In this document: piece by piece, positions 52,935 through 64,000 of the stretch
Layout of the letters: every line of letters starts with the position of its first letter
Position numbering within the stretch: the stretch's first letter is position 1
Assembly: GCA_024699855.1 (NCBI GenBank)
Contig: JAMPIQ010000003.1
Coordinates: 7,936,001 to 8,000,000 of the forward strand
DNA: 64,000 nt
DNA from: Aphelenchoides besseyi
Taxonomy: Eukaryota > Nematoda > Chromadorea > Rhabditida > Aphelenchoididae
Direction of reading: 5' to 3'
The notes under the pieces: model-generated
What the model saw: the letters and a program-made list of their open reading frames with translations, nothing else
Told to the model about the DNA's origin: nothing
Database searches by the model: none
Program-made: the position numbers and the translations under genes

Positions 52935-53117
52935 TTGTTTGTTGTTATTTGTTGTTGTTGTTAATCCGCATAAAGAAGATTATTTTTGTTTGAGACTACT
53001 AACGGAACGTCGAAATTCAGTTTAAGTCGAGTTACGTAAATTTTCCCTACTCGAAATGGTTGGCTATTCATTTCGCGTCCATTGAGCCAAAAATCGGTTT
53101 GTGCTCATTGCTTCGCA

Positions 53118-53954
53118 TATGACTTATCAAATTGGATGCTATCGTTCCAATGGACTGCCGGCCTATCGTGCCAAATGTGTTTCTGTGAGTCGCAGTAGAA
53201 CCTCGATTACGAGTCGTGACCCGAAGATTCTTGCTGAGATCAACAAGTTGGAACGTGATCTTTTCGGTTTCGCTGGAGATCGATTGCAACAAAAGCCCAA
53301 GAAATCTTCGTTTGATGAAACCGATGTGTCGATGCCAACCACTGAGAAGCTGAGCACCACTGACGATACGAAAACAAGAACTGACGGATTAGTGGTCAGT
53401 TTTCTCGTTAAACTAACCATAAAGCTTAGTGTTTAGACCACTAGTGGTTCTTCGGTTTGCAGTTCAACGACCAAACCGAAATCGGTTTCGAAGATGAAGA
53501 ACGTGAAAACTGCAATTTTACCCATTCGCTCGTTGGCAAAAGCCCCTCAATCAAAACCGAAAGCAGAGATTGGCAAAAGTCGTCAGATCTACGGGACTTG
53601 GCAATCAGAAAACGAATTGAAATTGACGCTGAAAAGTTTGTTGAATACAATCAACCACTTTCGTTCTTTGCATTTTCTTGCTCCTCAATCGACAGCCGCT
53701 GAAGTTGTAGTTCAATTGGTCGGCACTTAGCAGTCGACTTCAACCGTTTTTCTTTTCAGAACTCACTGATAGCTACTTACAACGAACTGAAAGCAAAGTA
53801 TAACGCGTGTGGTCAGCAACGTCAAAAGATGGCTCAAAAGCTTCGAGATTTGAAGGACGAGAATTTGCGTACGTTCAGTTGCAACCTGCTAATTGATCTG
53901 ATCGTTTTAGCGTTGCCATTGGTTCCACAACCCACCGTTCCAGCACCCAAATGA
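53118..53954 (+). CDS. hypothetical protein, probable operon partner of SURF6
   Basis: Four exons from ATG 53118 (MTYQIGCYRSNGLPAYRAKC) to TGA 53954, with introns GTCAGT...GTTTAG, GTCGGC...TTTCAG and GTACGT...TTTTAG. The middle is Ser/Thr/Lys-rich (DPKILAEINKLERDLFGFAG; KSRQIYGTWQSENELKLTLK). A helical segment (TYNELKAKYNACGQQRQKMA QKLRDLKDENL) is a likely coiled coil, and the end is LPLVPQPTVPAPK. AATAAA occurs about 45 bp after the stop. The 184 bp gap after SURF6 fits a trans-spliced operon. No family recognised; the coiled coil hints at a structural or adaptor role. Confidence 0.78.
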
Positions 53955-56900
53955 CAATTACCACTTGAAACATGTTGACCGCAAACTTGAAAGAGGAATA
54001 AACATACAAATTCGTCACTTATTTGTTGGGAAATTTTCATTATAGAGGATTTGCTCGTGTCTTATTGGTTCGCTCTTCACTACGACTTTATTTACGTAGG
54101 TTCCCGCAAATTCTTGCATTCGTAATCAAATGTGGAATTTTAATCAATTTAAACGAAATGTGTGGGCTATTCGATCTGTGGTTCAACTGTGAACAATATA
54201 TTGCGAATAGCCGGCGACTTACACGCATGTCATCATTAAGACCAGGTCATAAATAAGAGCTGTTATTCGATAAAGAAATTTGGTCTTATTATTGTTTTTA
54301 CGTAACCATCGATTGGTTGTCGTATAGTCGGCTTCAAACTGAAAGTTCAGTTCATTGAATTTATAGGGCAAATTACTTGCATTGAGATTTGATGGTTGGA
54401 AACATTGTGTTCTGTGAACAGAGTTCAATCGGCTTTGAGTTTCTGTGTAATAAATTTCCAAATATGGAATATGTTTCGGCGCGCTAATAAGCAAACGATG
54501 GGTTTATTAGCGGAGTCTTAAATAGCAAAGAGGATTTCGAGAAGCCGATCGCGAACTTCGACATAGTTCGATGAACAAGAAGTTGTGGTTACAAATCGAC
54601 TGTTGTTCGCTGATTGAGAATTATGGTTTCCAGTTCTGAATTGGCAGCTTTCTTTTGTAATCCAATCTTTTAAAGAACCTCAAGAGTCTTTTTGTTAGTT
54701 TCGTGCTTTCTACAAACTTGAGTTCAAAATTGCAACATCAATGTTGTCGATCGTAGTTAGCTGTTAACTTTCTTTTAACTGCGGAAAGTAATTAAAAGAC
54801 AACAACTTTAAAGTTTACTAAAAACGTTGACAAAGTTGTATTTTAACTTAACGTCTTTATTCTACTCTGACTTTTCTGTTTGTTAACTTGAACTGAGCAT
54901 ACTGCTTATATTTACTCGAGAACTTTGTATTCATCTCACTACTCAGAAGTTTCAAATGATAGGATTGATAGTCTGGAGTTTTCGATTTTGAAGTCACTTG
55001 TTCACAACTTCTAAAAAATTTTGGTATCTGCGCTCACAGTAAATAAGTTGGTGTTACGATATTTTCAATTGATTAATTTTAAGCTAAACCGGATATATGA
55101 ACAAAGCTGACTAAGCAGATTTGAGTGTGCGACCCTCTGATTATTGTTACTTAGAAGTCTGATTGTGCACCAGAAACCTGTATAAGCAGATAGTTAGTGT
55201 TTCAACCTTCACTTTGAAAAATGTTGTAAACTTCACACATCGAGTCATCTCAGTGATCATCACATCTTCTTTTCGAAGCTTTGAAAACAAATCTTCAAAT
55301 TAATCTCGTCTTAATCTACGGCACCGTAAATTTGCTAGTTTTAATCAAACAACGAGTAAAGAAACATAAGCTGTCAGTTGGCTCTTCATTTTGCGGAATC
55401 CCATTGGTAAATCTGCTCAACGGATCTGCGAATTTAGAGTTGTTTTGATTCGAAAAACAAACCGCAATCGTGTACGCTGCTCTTTACGAGATTTCCAGTT
55501 TTCTGTCAAGCTAAAGGACCTTCAAAACTTGAATGCCTGAAAACTTTGTTTGCAAGATTTCTTATACGACACGTAAATAGAAACAAATCGATTTTGATCG
55601 CTGGACTTCCAGTAACTCGCGACTTTTACTCACAAGTTTCAGACGTCTACTGCGTTGATTGTTGTTCTCACGCTCCCAAAACGACAACTCACGTTCGATT
55701 ACATCGCTGGAGAAACTCGGAAGTTGTATAGAAGTTTGTGCACAGCTGTGGATTTCAAAAGTTTCTCGATTGTGTGATGCGGACATTCCCGCGCTTTGCG
55801 GCTCCCACCAACAGTGCGAGTAAGTTTTGTTTTTCATAAACCTTAACCAAATTATGCAGTTCGATACTTTTCCTCTTATGTTTGTACAAAACCTACGAAG
55901 TTTGCTGTTTTTGATCCGTCGTTCTTTGCCCGATCTATCAATTCGAGCACTCCCTACAATGTCACCTAAATGTTGCGGTTTGAGGTTGAAAACGCATGTG
56001 TTTAGTGGTCACGCGATCTCGTAGACTTTTCGGATTGTTGCATTCTAATCGTTTTTGCTTCAAAAGACAAGGAAACTAACTTTCAAGCAATTGGCACAAA
56101 TACACGACTTGAGGTTTCTCATCGACTTCAAAGTGGACATTTCCGTTTCAATCTCCGTTCTTTTGAAGTTCAATTTTGCGTTTATTCCAACACAAACATG
56201 TGGGTTTCGAGTGTAATTATTAGGTTCAACTCGTATGCCGCAAATTAACTTGAAATTCGATGCTTCGCGACGATCTTACCGCCGAGTCTTTTGAAACCGC
56301 CGCCTACGTCTGTGATCCTCGACACCTTGGAAACAAATTGAAATCATGTTCAGCCGAAGGTTTACGTAATTTCTATGCTTTCAAATGAAATCCCGATTCT
56401 ACGAACGTTTTGATTGCGATTGTTTTGCTCAAATTATACTTATTGCCGGTATCTATAGCTCGTCGTATTTATGTCAGCACACGATGTTCGGATTTCGATC
56501 TAATGGCAAAACATGTAAAATGTTGTTCGTTTCTGTCATAAGTTTTCGTAACTGCGCTCTTTGCCTACCGTGAGATCTTGTTTTAACCATGAAAGCGGTT
56601 TGTGACGTCGAGATACGATGTTGCAAAATCTGGAAACCGTCGGTGGGACGTCTATCATGTTGATTAGTCCCCAAGATGTTCAGTAGGAAATAAAAAAGAC
56701 TCAGTAGTTTGTGTTGGGAATGTTGAAACATGTCAAAATACCTATAACCTTGAGGGATTAACCATCTTAATTCTTGCTCTTAGTTTTGTTTGCCTTTAAC
56801 GTTTGTTTTTGATGAAGAGTAGAAATTCGACTGAGAAATCGCCCATGTGAATTGTTAGTTCTAATCGTTTCTCAGAGCAAATAGATCGAAAATGCCCGTC

Positions 56901-59621
56901 GTAAGACTAAAGGCTTCCTTTAATGATCGTTGCATTTCAAATAGGCCTGAGCGAATTCCTTCAGATCATTGAACCTTAAAACGTTTCATCTGCTTATGCC
57001 ATCTATCTACGTTTCTATCCGTTGAAACCGCAACTTCCGTTTTTTGCGACATATATCCGATTGGGTATTTGGACTTGCGCACTTCTGTGAACACTAGAAG
57101 ACCACATACTAGAGCAATAACATCAATCTTTTTGCGATCTCCAAAATCCTTAGACTTTCTACGTAAATGTGCTCGTAAAGTTAACTTTCAATTTTTTCTA
57201 CAAAACTTGCATATCATCAGATCTTAGTGGAGCTAAACGTTTTTACATTGATTATTACTTCTAGTATCATTCGCGATTGGCGTTCATTTAAACGTTGATG
57301 TCCGATTTGTCTTGTGAATCATCTTAAAAAACACTCTTGCGACTCTCCAGACGGATGACCGAGTGCAATGTGTCTCAAACTGCGAAGCATTTTTGGTTCG
57401 CATAACTCTTGGCTTAAACTTCTACCGTATGAGATGCTCTATTCTGCTTTCTTATTGGTTAATGCTCTTTGCATAATTAGTTGTTCCATTCTATTCAAAT
57501 CCATCAAATTTTAATACTGTCAATCGACAAAATAGCTGCTCAGTTGAAATATGAAGTCAAGATTAGCGGCACGTAATCTTGAAACATAAGACAGATACAA
57601 GTTCTTGCGTACCACTTAAATCGGTAGAATATATACTTTGATTTCTTAATCGAAACTGTTGCATATTCACTTGGCCTTCTACCACATACTTTTGTTCAAT
57701 GTGGTTTGCGTGTTCGGTCTAATTCAAGTCTTGAAGTTCAATACGATTGGCGAAAATTGTTGCCATTTAGCAAAAAATTTAATAGATGTTTATTTTTTAT
57801 CGACTTTAAGTCCAATTCCTTTACGTGACTTCCATTAAAAATCTGGAGTTCTTGGAATTCTACTGACCTTTATGTTAAATGTCCATCTCATTGCAATTTT
57901 TTATAAGAATTGATCAACAATTTGAAAGACGAATCTCAGAATTCACGCTTAGCTCTTAGTCACACTAATCACTTTTGTATTTCAGATACTTTAAGCGAAG
58001 ACGCTGAACACTTCACTGTCGACAGTCTCCAACGTTGCCTGCATAGCTATCAGTTAAAAAAACGTTTTGTCCGCTGTCCATCGATTTTGCTGCCGCTGAT
58101 CAGTTCGAAGTCAATGTCCATACCATTAACAGTCATCGGCTAGATCATTGTCTTCACAACTGAAGTTCCAATTTTGCTTGTTTCCTCTCAACACACGACC
58201 ATTACGCCGCTACCTCGACACTCCGAAACTGTACGCGATTCTCGACTCAAATTCGAGATCGCCAATCTGGCGAAAGGCGAGGAGCCGGAGAAGAAGACGC
58301 AAAAAACCGAGAAACCGCAAAGACGAACAACAAAACCAATGATTGAAATTGCACGGCAACGCAAAACGAGTAGGTTAAGAGCCAAAAGAAGCAATAAAAT
58401 GAACGTTACTTTAACAGTATGATTCTCGACTTGTCTATTTTAAGAGAAACTTCAAATCGATTAGCAAAAATCTCAATGCAAAAGTCTACGTACAATTATT
58501 CCGTTAGCTCGAAGTCATAGGGTTTTCATATCGTAACCTGTCGGATAAATTTACTCAAAATTTGGGGTGGCATCAATCTGGTTGCCTCGGCAATAGGCTC
58601 GTGATACAAATTTATGTATCAACTTAACGCCAACTTCAAATCTCATCTTTTGGCCATCCAACCGTCCAAAGTCAGACATCCGAGTTTTCATTCGAATTTG
58701 TTGGGTTTGCTATAAATTTTCCTGTTTTTAATTTCGCGTTGTCTCATCTATTGTACCGTGAGAGATCACGCCTATGTTGCGACTTCAAAATCTGTAATTA
58801 CGAGAAACCGGTCGCCGGATCGTAGTGTTCGGTTGATTTGTTGATACAATCAACTCAAATGCTCAAACGACAAACTTGGCAGTGTATTCATGCGGTTGTT
58901 TCGATTAGAAGACAAGCGAGAGATCATAACCGGTGCTGTTGTTCTCAACTACGGTAGTCGTTGAGAGTGTCAGAAACCAGTTAAGAGCAAGCCAAAATAA
59001 AGAAGGTTTTCGGTTTGGATCTCCTTAAAATTGCCAAGCACCGATTTGCTACTATTGAAGGAACGCAAGAAATTGGGGACGAAAACACGCGATAAAAAGA
59101 ACTCGTCTTCTGGCGACGTTTATAGCAGAAGACATGCGTCTCCATTGTCTAAAGTTTCCCGTACTCTAAAGGTAATCAGCAGTTGGTTTGACATCGAATG
59201 TGTTGGGTTTGATCGAAACAGTTCGCTTGTTCAAATCTTCGAGTTGTGTTCAAGTTCTTTTGCACTTGAAGTCAACGCTCAAAGTTGAGAAATACGTAAG
59301 ACTTGACGGAAATAAGCTTCTTTTTTGAAATGAACGAAATTGCGATTACGAAAACTTCCGCTGACGGTTTTTGCGTTTTTTGGAAAATTTCGTTCTTCAT
59401 CGACTAATGAAATCGAGAGTGTTAGATCACAGAAACATTCAACGACCTTGGTTTTTAACAAAAAATTGCAATTGCGAAATAAAAACCAAAACTTTGTGTC
59501 GAGTTTTCGGCGAGTAATGAGACTTCGAAAGCGTCCAATTGCAAGGTCAAAGTTTTGAGCTCGGTGATGGCGTTCAATCACGCTGAAGATATTGACACTT
59601 CTAAACTTGAACTTTGCAGAA
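53955..59621. other. large gene-poor stretch
   Basis: About 5.6 kb, by far the longest stretch without a recognisable gene. No RNA gene, repeat or transposon feature was identified. A plus-strand open stretch at 57910-58422 (basic end, GEEPEKKTQKTEKPQ) is near an AATAAA at 58391, but has no clear start or splice structure. The right part (58800-59580) is CG-richer and probably the promoter of the nuclear receptor gene. Confidence 0.5.
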
Positions 59622-61847
59622 ATGAATGCGCACGACTTCACGGACTTTTGGCCACATCCCCACTCGTTGTTTTACAATACGGCGCCAGTTCCACCGTTGA
59701 ATCAACTGTGCCCACTACCATCGAATGATGCAGTCAATTTGGATCGAGATTCATTAGCACAAATCGGCAGTGATGTTGGTAATAGAACATTGATCGGAGA
59801 TGAAAGAATGAACCACGGAAACTTAACAAGTGGATCAGCAATCGATTTGCATTGTAACGGTCAGGGCGTTGGATCGGGGACTGTGGACCAACTTTTTGGT
59901 TTGGGTATAAAGATCAAGAAGTGATTGAATACAAGATTCCTCGGTTTTAGATCATCGGCAATCCACAATCGACGGCTTGAATTTGAGTTCGAATCGTCCA
60001 CCGGCGTTTTTGCCGGGAGTGATGCACGCTTCAATGCATCCACCGTCTCAGTTTCCTGCTTCCGGTCCGTCACCACTAATGATGAACATAACACCGGGAG
60101 CATCGGCCGCTCTTTTGGCCGCTGGGTTTCATTCCGGTTTCGGTGGATTCTCGAATCCCGGTGAGTTTCTTGATGTCACTATGTAAACTCGTTATTTTTA
60201 GTTGCTCCATTTGTTTCTTTCGGACTTCACGCCGCTGCAACATCAGTGGCCGGAAATTCGAATATTCAAGCAACTACTCTACAAACTCCACCAGCAATGT
60301 TCGATTTGGATCAACAGCGGGGAGTGGTCGACGATTTGCATGCAACAGCTCGTCCACTACGCTCCGGCGCATCATCGGTGTCAACTGAGCGAAGTTTAAG
60401 CGAAACCGGTGGTGATGGAATGCCAAATTTGCAACGAATTGATGAGCTTGCCGTCGCTCAAGCACACAACTTACATTCAAATTCGATTGCCGTTAGCGAT
60501 TCATCAGCACTCTCAACTTCTCTCAGCGACCCAACAGCATCAGCGGCCGTACAAATCGGAAGAATGAACAACAATACGATAGAAAGCATTGGAGCATCCA
60601 ACTCGTCGTCTATACCGTCTTCTTCGACCTCTTTTGCCGCAGCAATGTCCGTGGCAGCGGCGGCGGCTTCGAATCCGCTGAACTTTGTTTTGAACAACAT
60701 TGCTGCTCATCAGCAACAAATCCAACAGCAAAATCAACCGCCCAGTTCTTCTCATATTCTCGGTCAATCGGCATCGCACAATCTGTTGCTTCACGCTCCG
60801 CCTCTTTTACATCGTGACGATTCCACCGGTTCCGGACAACAGTCCTCTTCATCGCATGATAGCAATAAAACCAGATCGTAATTCTGGTTGTTGAAACATC
60901 AAATCTAAACGATTCTTTCAGAACCACAGCTCATATTCCGATTGAAACCCGAAACGAAGTCTTGGGATCATCGGCACCACTTTGTCAAATTTGTCATTCC
61001 GGTCCATCTAACGGATTGCATTTTGGAGCTCCGCGTACCTGTGCTGCTTGTGCAGGTAACTTCATTGCTTCCATCTATCATTCGATCTTTTTTCTCAAAA
61101 ATAACAATCAAACTGATACCTTGAATTAACAAAAACGTTTGGTTAATTTAAGAATCAAAGTTCAAATACAAAAATGCAATCTGTAAGATTATCTTTGTAG
61201 CGTTCTTTCGACGTACGATCTCAGATCAAAAGAAATACGTTTGCAAACGACCACAACGTTGTACACTTCGCGTAAACGACTGTGAGATCTTTACACTTTT
61301 GATTTCGCTAATTCAAACATTCAGCTCAAGGATATCGCAAAATATGTCGTAACTGTCGAATGAAACGTTGTTTGGAAATTGGAATGATGCCGGAGAGTGA
61401 GTTCGATAAACGTTGTGAAATGTGTTCGTGAACTTTCTTTCATTATTTTTTCATCTCGATATTCAAAAGTATTGGAATCCTTATAGCTTTTACTCTTCGA
61501 ATTTGCTTTTAGAAGTTCAACATAAACGACATCGACGTGAAGTACTTGGATCCGATTCGCCGTTCACACCGAGACATCTTCACGTTGCAAAGATGGAAAG
61601 AAGTGGATCCGGAGATTTGGTTCATTCGCCGGCTGTTGGTCGTGGACACGTCGACACTTCGCTGAATGGTGGTCAGTTACAGGTGTCGTTAACAGCCGAA
61701 GAATTGGCGCGTCAACACTACGCAAATCAAATGGTTGCCGTTCAAAATTATCAACAACAACAGTTACAAGATCAACTTTTACATTCCGGTAATCCGTGGG
61801 CATTGACTACTCCAATGACTTTGAGCAATGGGATGCCACGTCTGTAG
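59622..61847 (+). CDS. nuclear hormone receptor, DNA-binding domain only (nematode type)
   Basis: ATG 59622 follows a TTTGCAG acceptor. About seven exons. A long N-terminal part (about 370 residues) is rich in Ser, Ala, His and Gln (SSSIPSSSTSFAAAMSVAAA; IAAHQQQIQQQNQPPSSSH). The DNA-binding domain reads APLCQICHSGPSNGLHFGAP, TCAACAAFFRRTISDQKKYV, CKRPQRCTLRVNDSQGYRKI and CRNCRMKRCLEIGMMPEK, with the eight zinc cysteines and the P-box C-A-A-C-A-A-F typical of nematode supplementary receptors. After the domain come a basic stretch (VQHKRHRREVL) and about 110 residues, Gln-rich (VQNYQQQQLQDQ), ending at a stop. No ligand-binding domain is seen. It is probably a nuclear transcription factor that works without hormone. 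Confidence 0.93.
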
Positions 61848-62609
61848 AAAGGTAGTTATTGACATCTATTTGTGATTGTTCTATAATTTGAACAGGGACT
61901 TGTTGGCTAACAACATGATTTAAGTGGGCAATGCAGAAGTAATGCACGATGTTCTTGCCATTCTATAAACAGCGCTATTTTTCAATCCCTGAAACTTGTT
62001 TGATCATAATATTTCTAGTCATATTTAAAGTCAAATTCTATTGTCTCTCTTCCACGTTAACTCTCGGACTTTGTCAGGCTCTAGAAATAAACAATTTTAT
62101 TCGTAAAAAAGATTTTTTAAAGCTATTTCAATTAAAGGAACCCCCGTATACCAATGATCAGCAATACAAAAAGATTAACTCGGCCTTTTTACAACGAAAA
62201 GAAGGCAATTGTAACACTATGATAAATAAATAAACAAACTATATAACCGTCTGATCACATCCAAAACACGTTATTTCCAACTTCTATTCCTCTTGAGCGA
62301 CATCGAATGCGATTAGCGAACAAAATAAGAAGATTGAATGCTTGAGCTGAAAAAGTATTTGATTCAAAGGCACGAAAAGATTGGCGGTTTTGTTGGAGAA
62401 GAATAGAAATTTATGAAAGTAATTGAGGTTGTTAGATTTGAATGATCGAAGAAGTCAACCCCTACAAACGTTAGTAGGAATTCAAAGCGTTTATGTAGAG
62501 CGAACGTTGAAATCGTTATAAAATTGAATGCAAAAGGAAACAACGACTGTTGATTTAAAAATTAGAAGTTGTAAATTTAGATGCATTATTTCTTGTCGTC
62601 GACAAACCA
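61848..62609. other. convergent 3' flanks, no gene seen
   Basis: The stretch lies between the stops of two converging genes and holds AATAAA-type signals (for example near 62085 and 62226) but no recognisable gene. Confidence 0.55.
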
Positions 62610-64000
62610 TCAATCGTCGTCGTCCGTAAACGAATCGTCCATTGACTCATTTGTATCGACATCTTCTTCTGTGATGCCAACAGCAGCCAATTCGGCTTTC
62701 ACACGATTCAAATAGTTGGGATCGGGATATCCGTACCTAAACAAAAGAGTGGATAACGTTGTTATGGAGACTTACGCTGCTGGTCCACCGTGACGAGATG
62801 TCTTGTGATGAATTCCATTCCAAACGACTGTGTTTTGTTGTCCCGATGTAATCGAATCGCCAACAGTGAAGATCAAACCTCGATCGAATGCTAACTGAAG
62901 CATTTCCAAAACCATGTGGCCTTCGTCGGTGTTTGGCAAATAACATTCACGATGTGTACCCGTATAAGGTACTCCAGGTCTTAAGTGTTTGTTCTACGAT
63001 ATCAATTAACAATTCCTTTTATATGAACTGCTTGCTCACAGTTTGAGTTCCGTTTGGAAACGAGTAATTGATTTTGATAAATCCACGAACATCTTCATAA
63101 CCACCCAAATGACCACGCAGGCAAATCTCCGAAACCATTCTTCCATCTCTTGGTTGAGGTCCATGTATTGTTGACATTCTGTAAAATTTTTACGATTAAT
63201 GAAAACACCTTTGAAACTTACGTCGTTTGACAGAAAGGACATTTTGGTTGATTTCTAAACCAAGTGATCACACACGATCGATGGAATCTATGCGAACATG
63301 CGCCTAATTGAACAATCGTCATATCGTCATTCTCCGAATAATTGGTTGTGTCTTCTTCGTACATCTCCATCAAGCAGACAGAACACGCTTCAACCACGTC
63401 CAACGGTTGTTCCTTGTTCTGGTCCTTCTCACGCTCTATTTCTTCCAAACGAGCGGCTCGAAGCTCAGCGATTTGTTGTTTGGAGAGTGCTGTGAAGTAG
63501 GCAGAAAACGGAGAAACATTCAATGATGGTGGTTGAATGCTGAGCACATTGTTTAGAACACTCGACGATTGTGATCCGGTTGCCTGTGATTGTGATTGAG
63601 AAGTTCCGGCGGACGGTTGTTGCAGAAAAGTCGAATAATGTTGAGGATTTTGTTGCTGATCGCGAAGAACTAACTGCGACATCCATTGATGAAAGAATTC
63701 AACCATGTTACGATTTGTATCGATGATTGAAATTTCCTAAACAGTTTTCAAATAACACACTACATAATAACTTATCAAACACACGTTCAATTGACCAAAA
63801 TCATTGATCGACTCGAGAGCATCACTCAGAGCATTCGCGCACATTGTACGATCCAAATGAAAACCTCCTAAAGAATAAAATTGAACTATGTTTAAATGTT
63901 TGATCCTCTTTTTCACAAGCTCATCAGTCGTTCTATGAATTGACTCATAGAATAGCTTACCTGTTCCGATTGGCGGCATTGCCAAGCTCGTAACTTGAAG
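62610..64000 (-). CDS. macro domain-RING-Deltex C-terminal ubiquitin ligase, 5' part beyond the window
   Basis: Exons read from the right edge to TGA 62610. First comes the second half of a macro domain: [19 protein letters not shown], where S-L-A-M-P-x-I-G-T-G is the ADP-ribose-binding loop, then [22 protein letters not shown] and [11 protein letters not shown] Gln/Ser-rich linker follows, then a RING finger ([12 protein letters not shown]...[17 protein letters not shown]...CPFC). Directly after is a Deltex C-terminal domain: [85 protein letters not shown] and [20 protein letters not shown]. The tail is acidic. Deltex RING-DTC pairs ubiquitinate targets and bind ADP-ribose or NAD through DTC. 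Joining a macro domain to RING-DTC in one chain resembles a fused PARP9/DTX3L unit. Confidence 0.93.

Noticed and set aside
60274..60927. Minus-strand open frames across the nuclear receptor exons
   Set aside because: They are antisense to the Ser/Ala/Gln-rich coding exon, whose continuation into the zinc-finger domain fixes the plus strand as coding.
1..64000. CRISPR arrays, bacterial operons, phage or plasmid features
   Set aside because: None seen; spliceosomal introns and animal protein families identify the window as eukaryotic nuclear DNA.

Overview
The window is nuclear DNA from a nematode. The evidence is many genes with very short introns (mostly 31-50 bp, GT...TTTCAG/TTTTAG), start codons sitting just after intron-like acceptors (as expected for spliced-leader trans-splicing), and nematode-restricted families: SXP/RAL-2, MIG-18-like, ShKT proteins, a supplementary-type nuclear receptor, a clc-like tetraspan and major sperm protein. 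The species cannot be named from this sequence. Exon models were assembled by hand from reading frame, splice consensus and family resemblance; exact splice points are provisional. No database search was run.

Region 1 (1-23.9 kb) carries a partial exon, a furin-cleaved Gly/Cys-rich secreted protein, a Pmp3/UPF0057 proteolipid, a claudin-like tetraspan, a small helical peptide precursor resembling CRF/DH44 hormones, an ShKT protein, two pepsin-like pseudoproteases, a CDR/FAX-type glutathione transferase, MCM10, a cysteine-loop peptide precursor resembling allatostatin-C, an SLC2 sugar transporter, a secreted neprilysin and a MATH/coiled-coil protein.

Region 2 (24-51.5 kb) is organised by two nested inverted duplications: A at 24.06-25.85 kb against A' at 49.70-51.50 kb, and B at 37.74-39.24 kb against B' at 46.85-48.33 kb. 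A third, older, promoter-only copy of B lies directly against A'. The copies carry small unknown genes and a tRNA-like element. Between them lie an SLC3A2-like transporter heavy chain, a membrane-anchored cathepsin, a nuclear protein with tandem SUMO-type motifs, an intronless BSP-family protein, an SXP/RAL-2 protein, a MIG-18-like matrix protein with a C-terminal ShKT module, an amidated-peptide precursor and CCDC25. A decayed MSP gene and a stray SURF6 exon fragment mark further rearrangement.

Region 3 (51.6-64 kb) has SURF6 followed closely by a second gene (likely operon), about 5.6 kb with no recognisable gene, a nuclear receptor with a DNA-binding domain but no visible ligand-binding domain, and at the right edge a Deltex-type ubiquitin ligase whose chain also contains a macro domain, a fusion of functions that vertebrates split between PARP9 and DTX3L.

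The observations most worth testing are the macro-RING-Deltex fusion, the CRF/DH44-like and allatostatin-C-like precursors, the BSP-family pseudoenzyme, and the nested inverted duplications with their chimeric junction.
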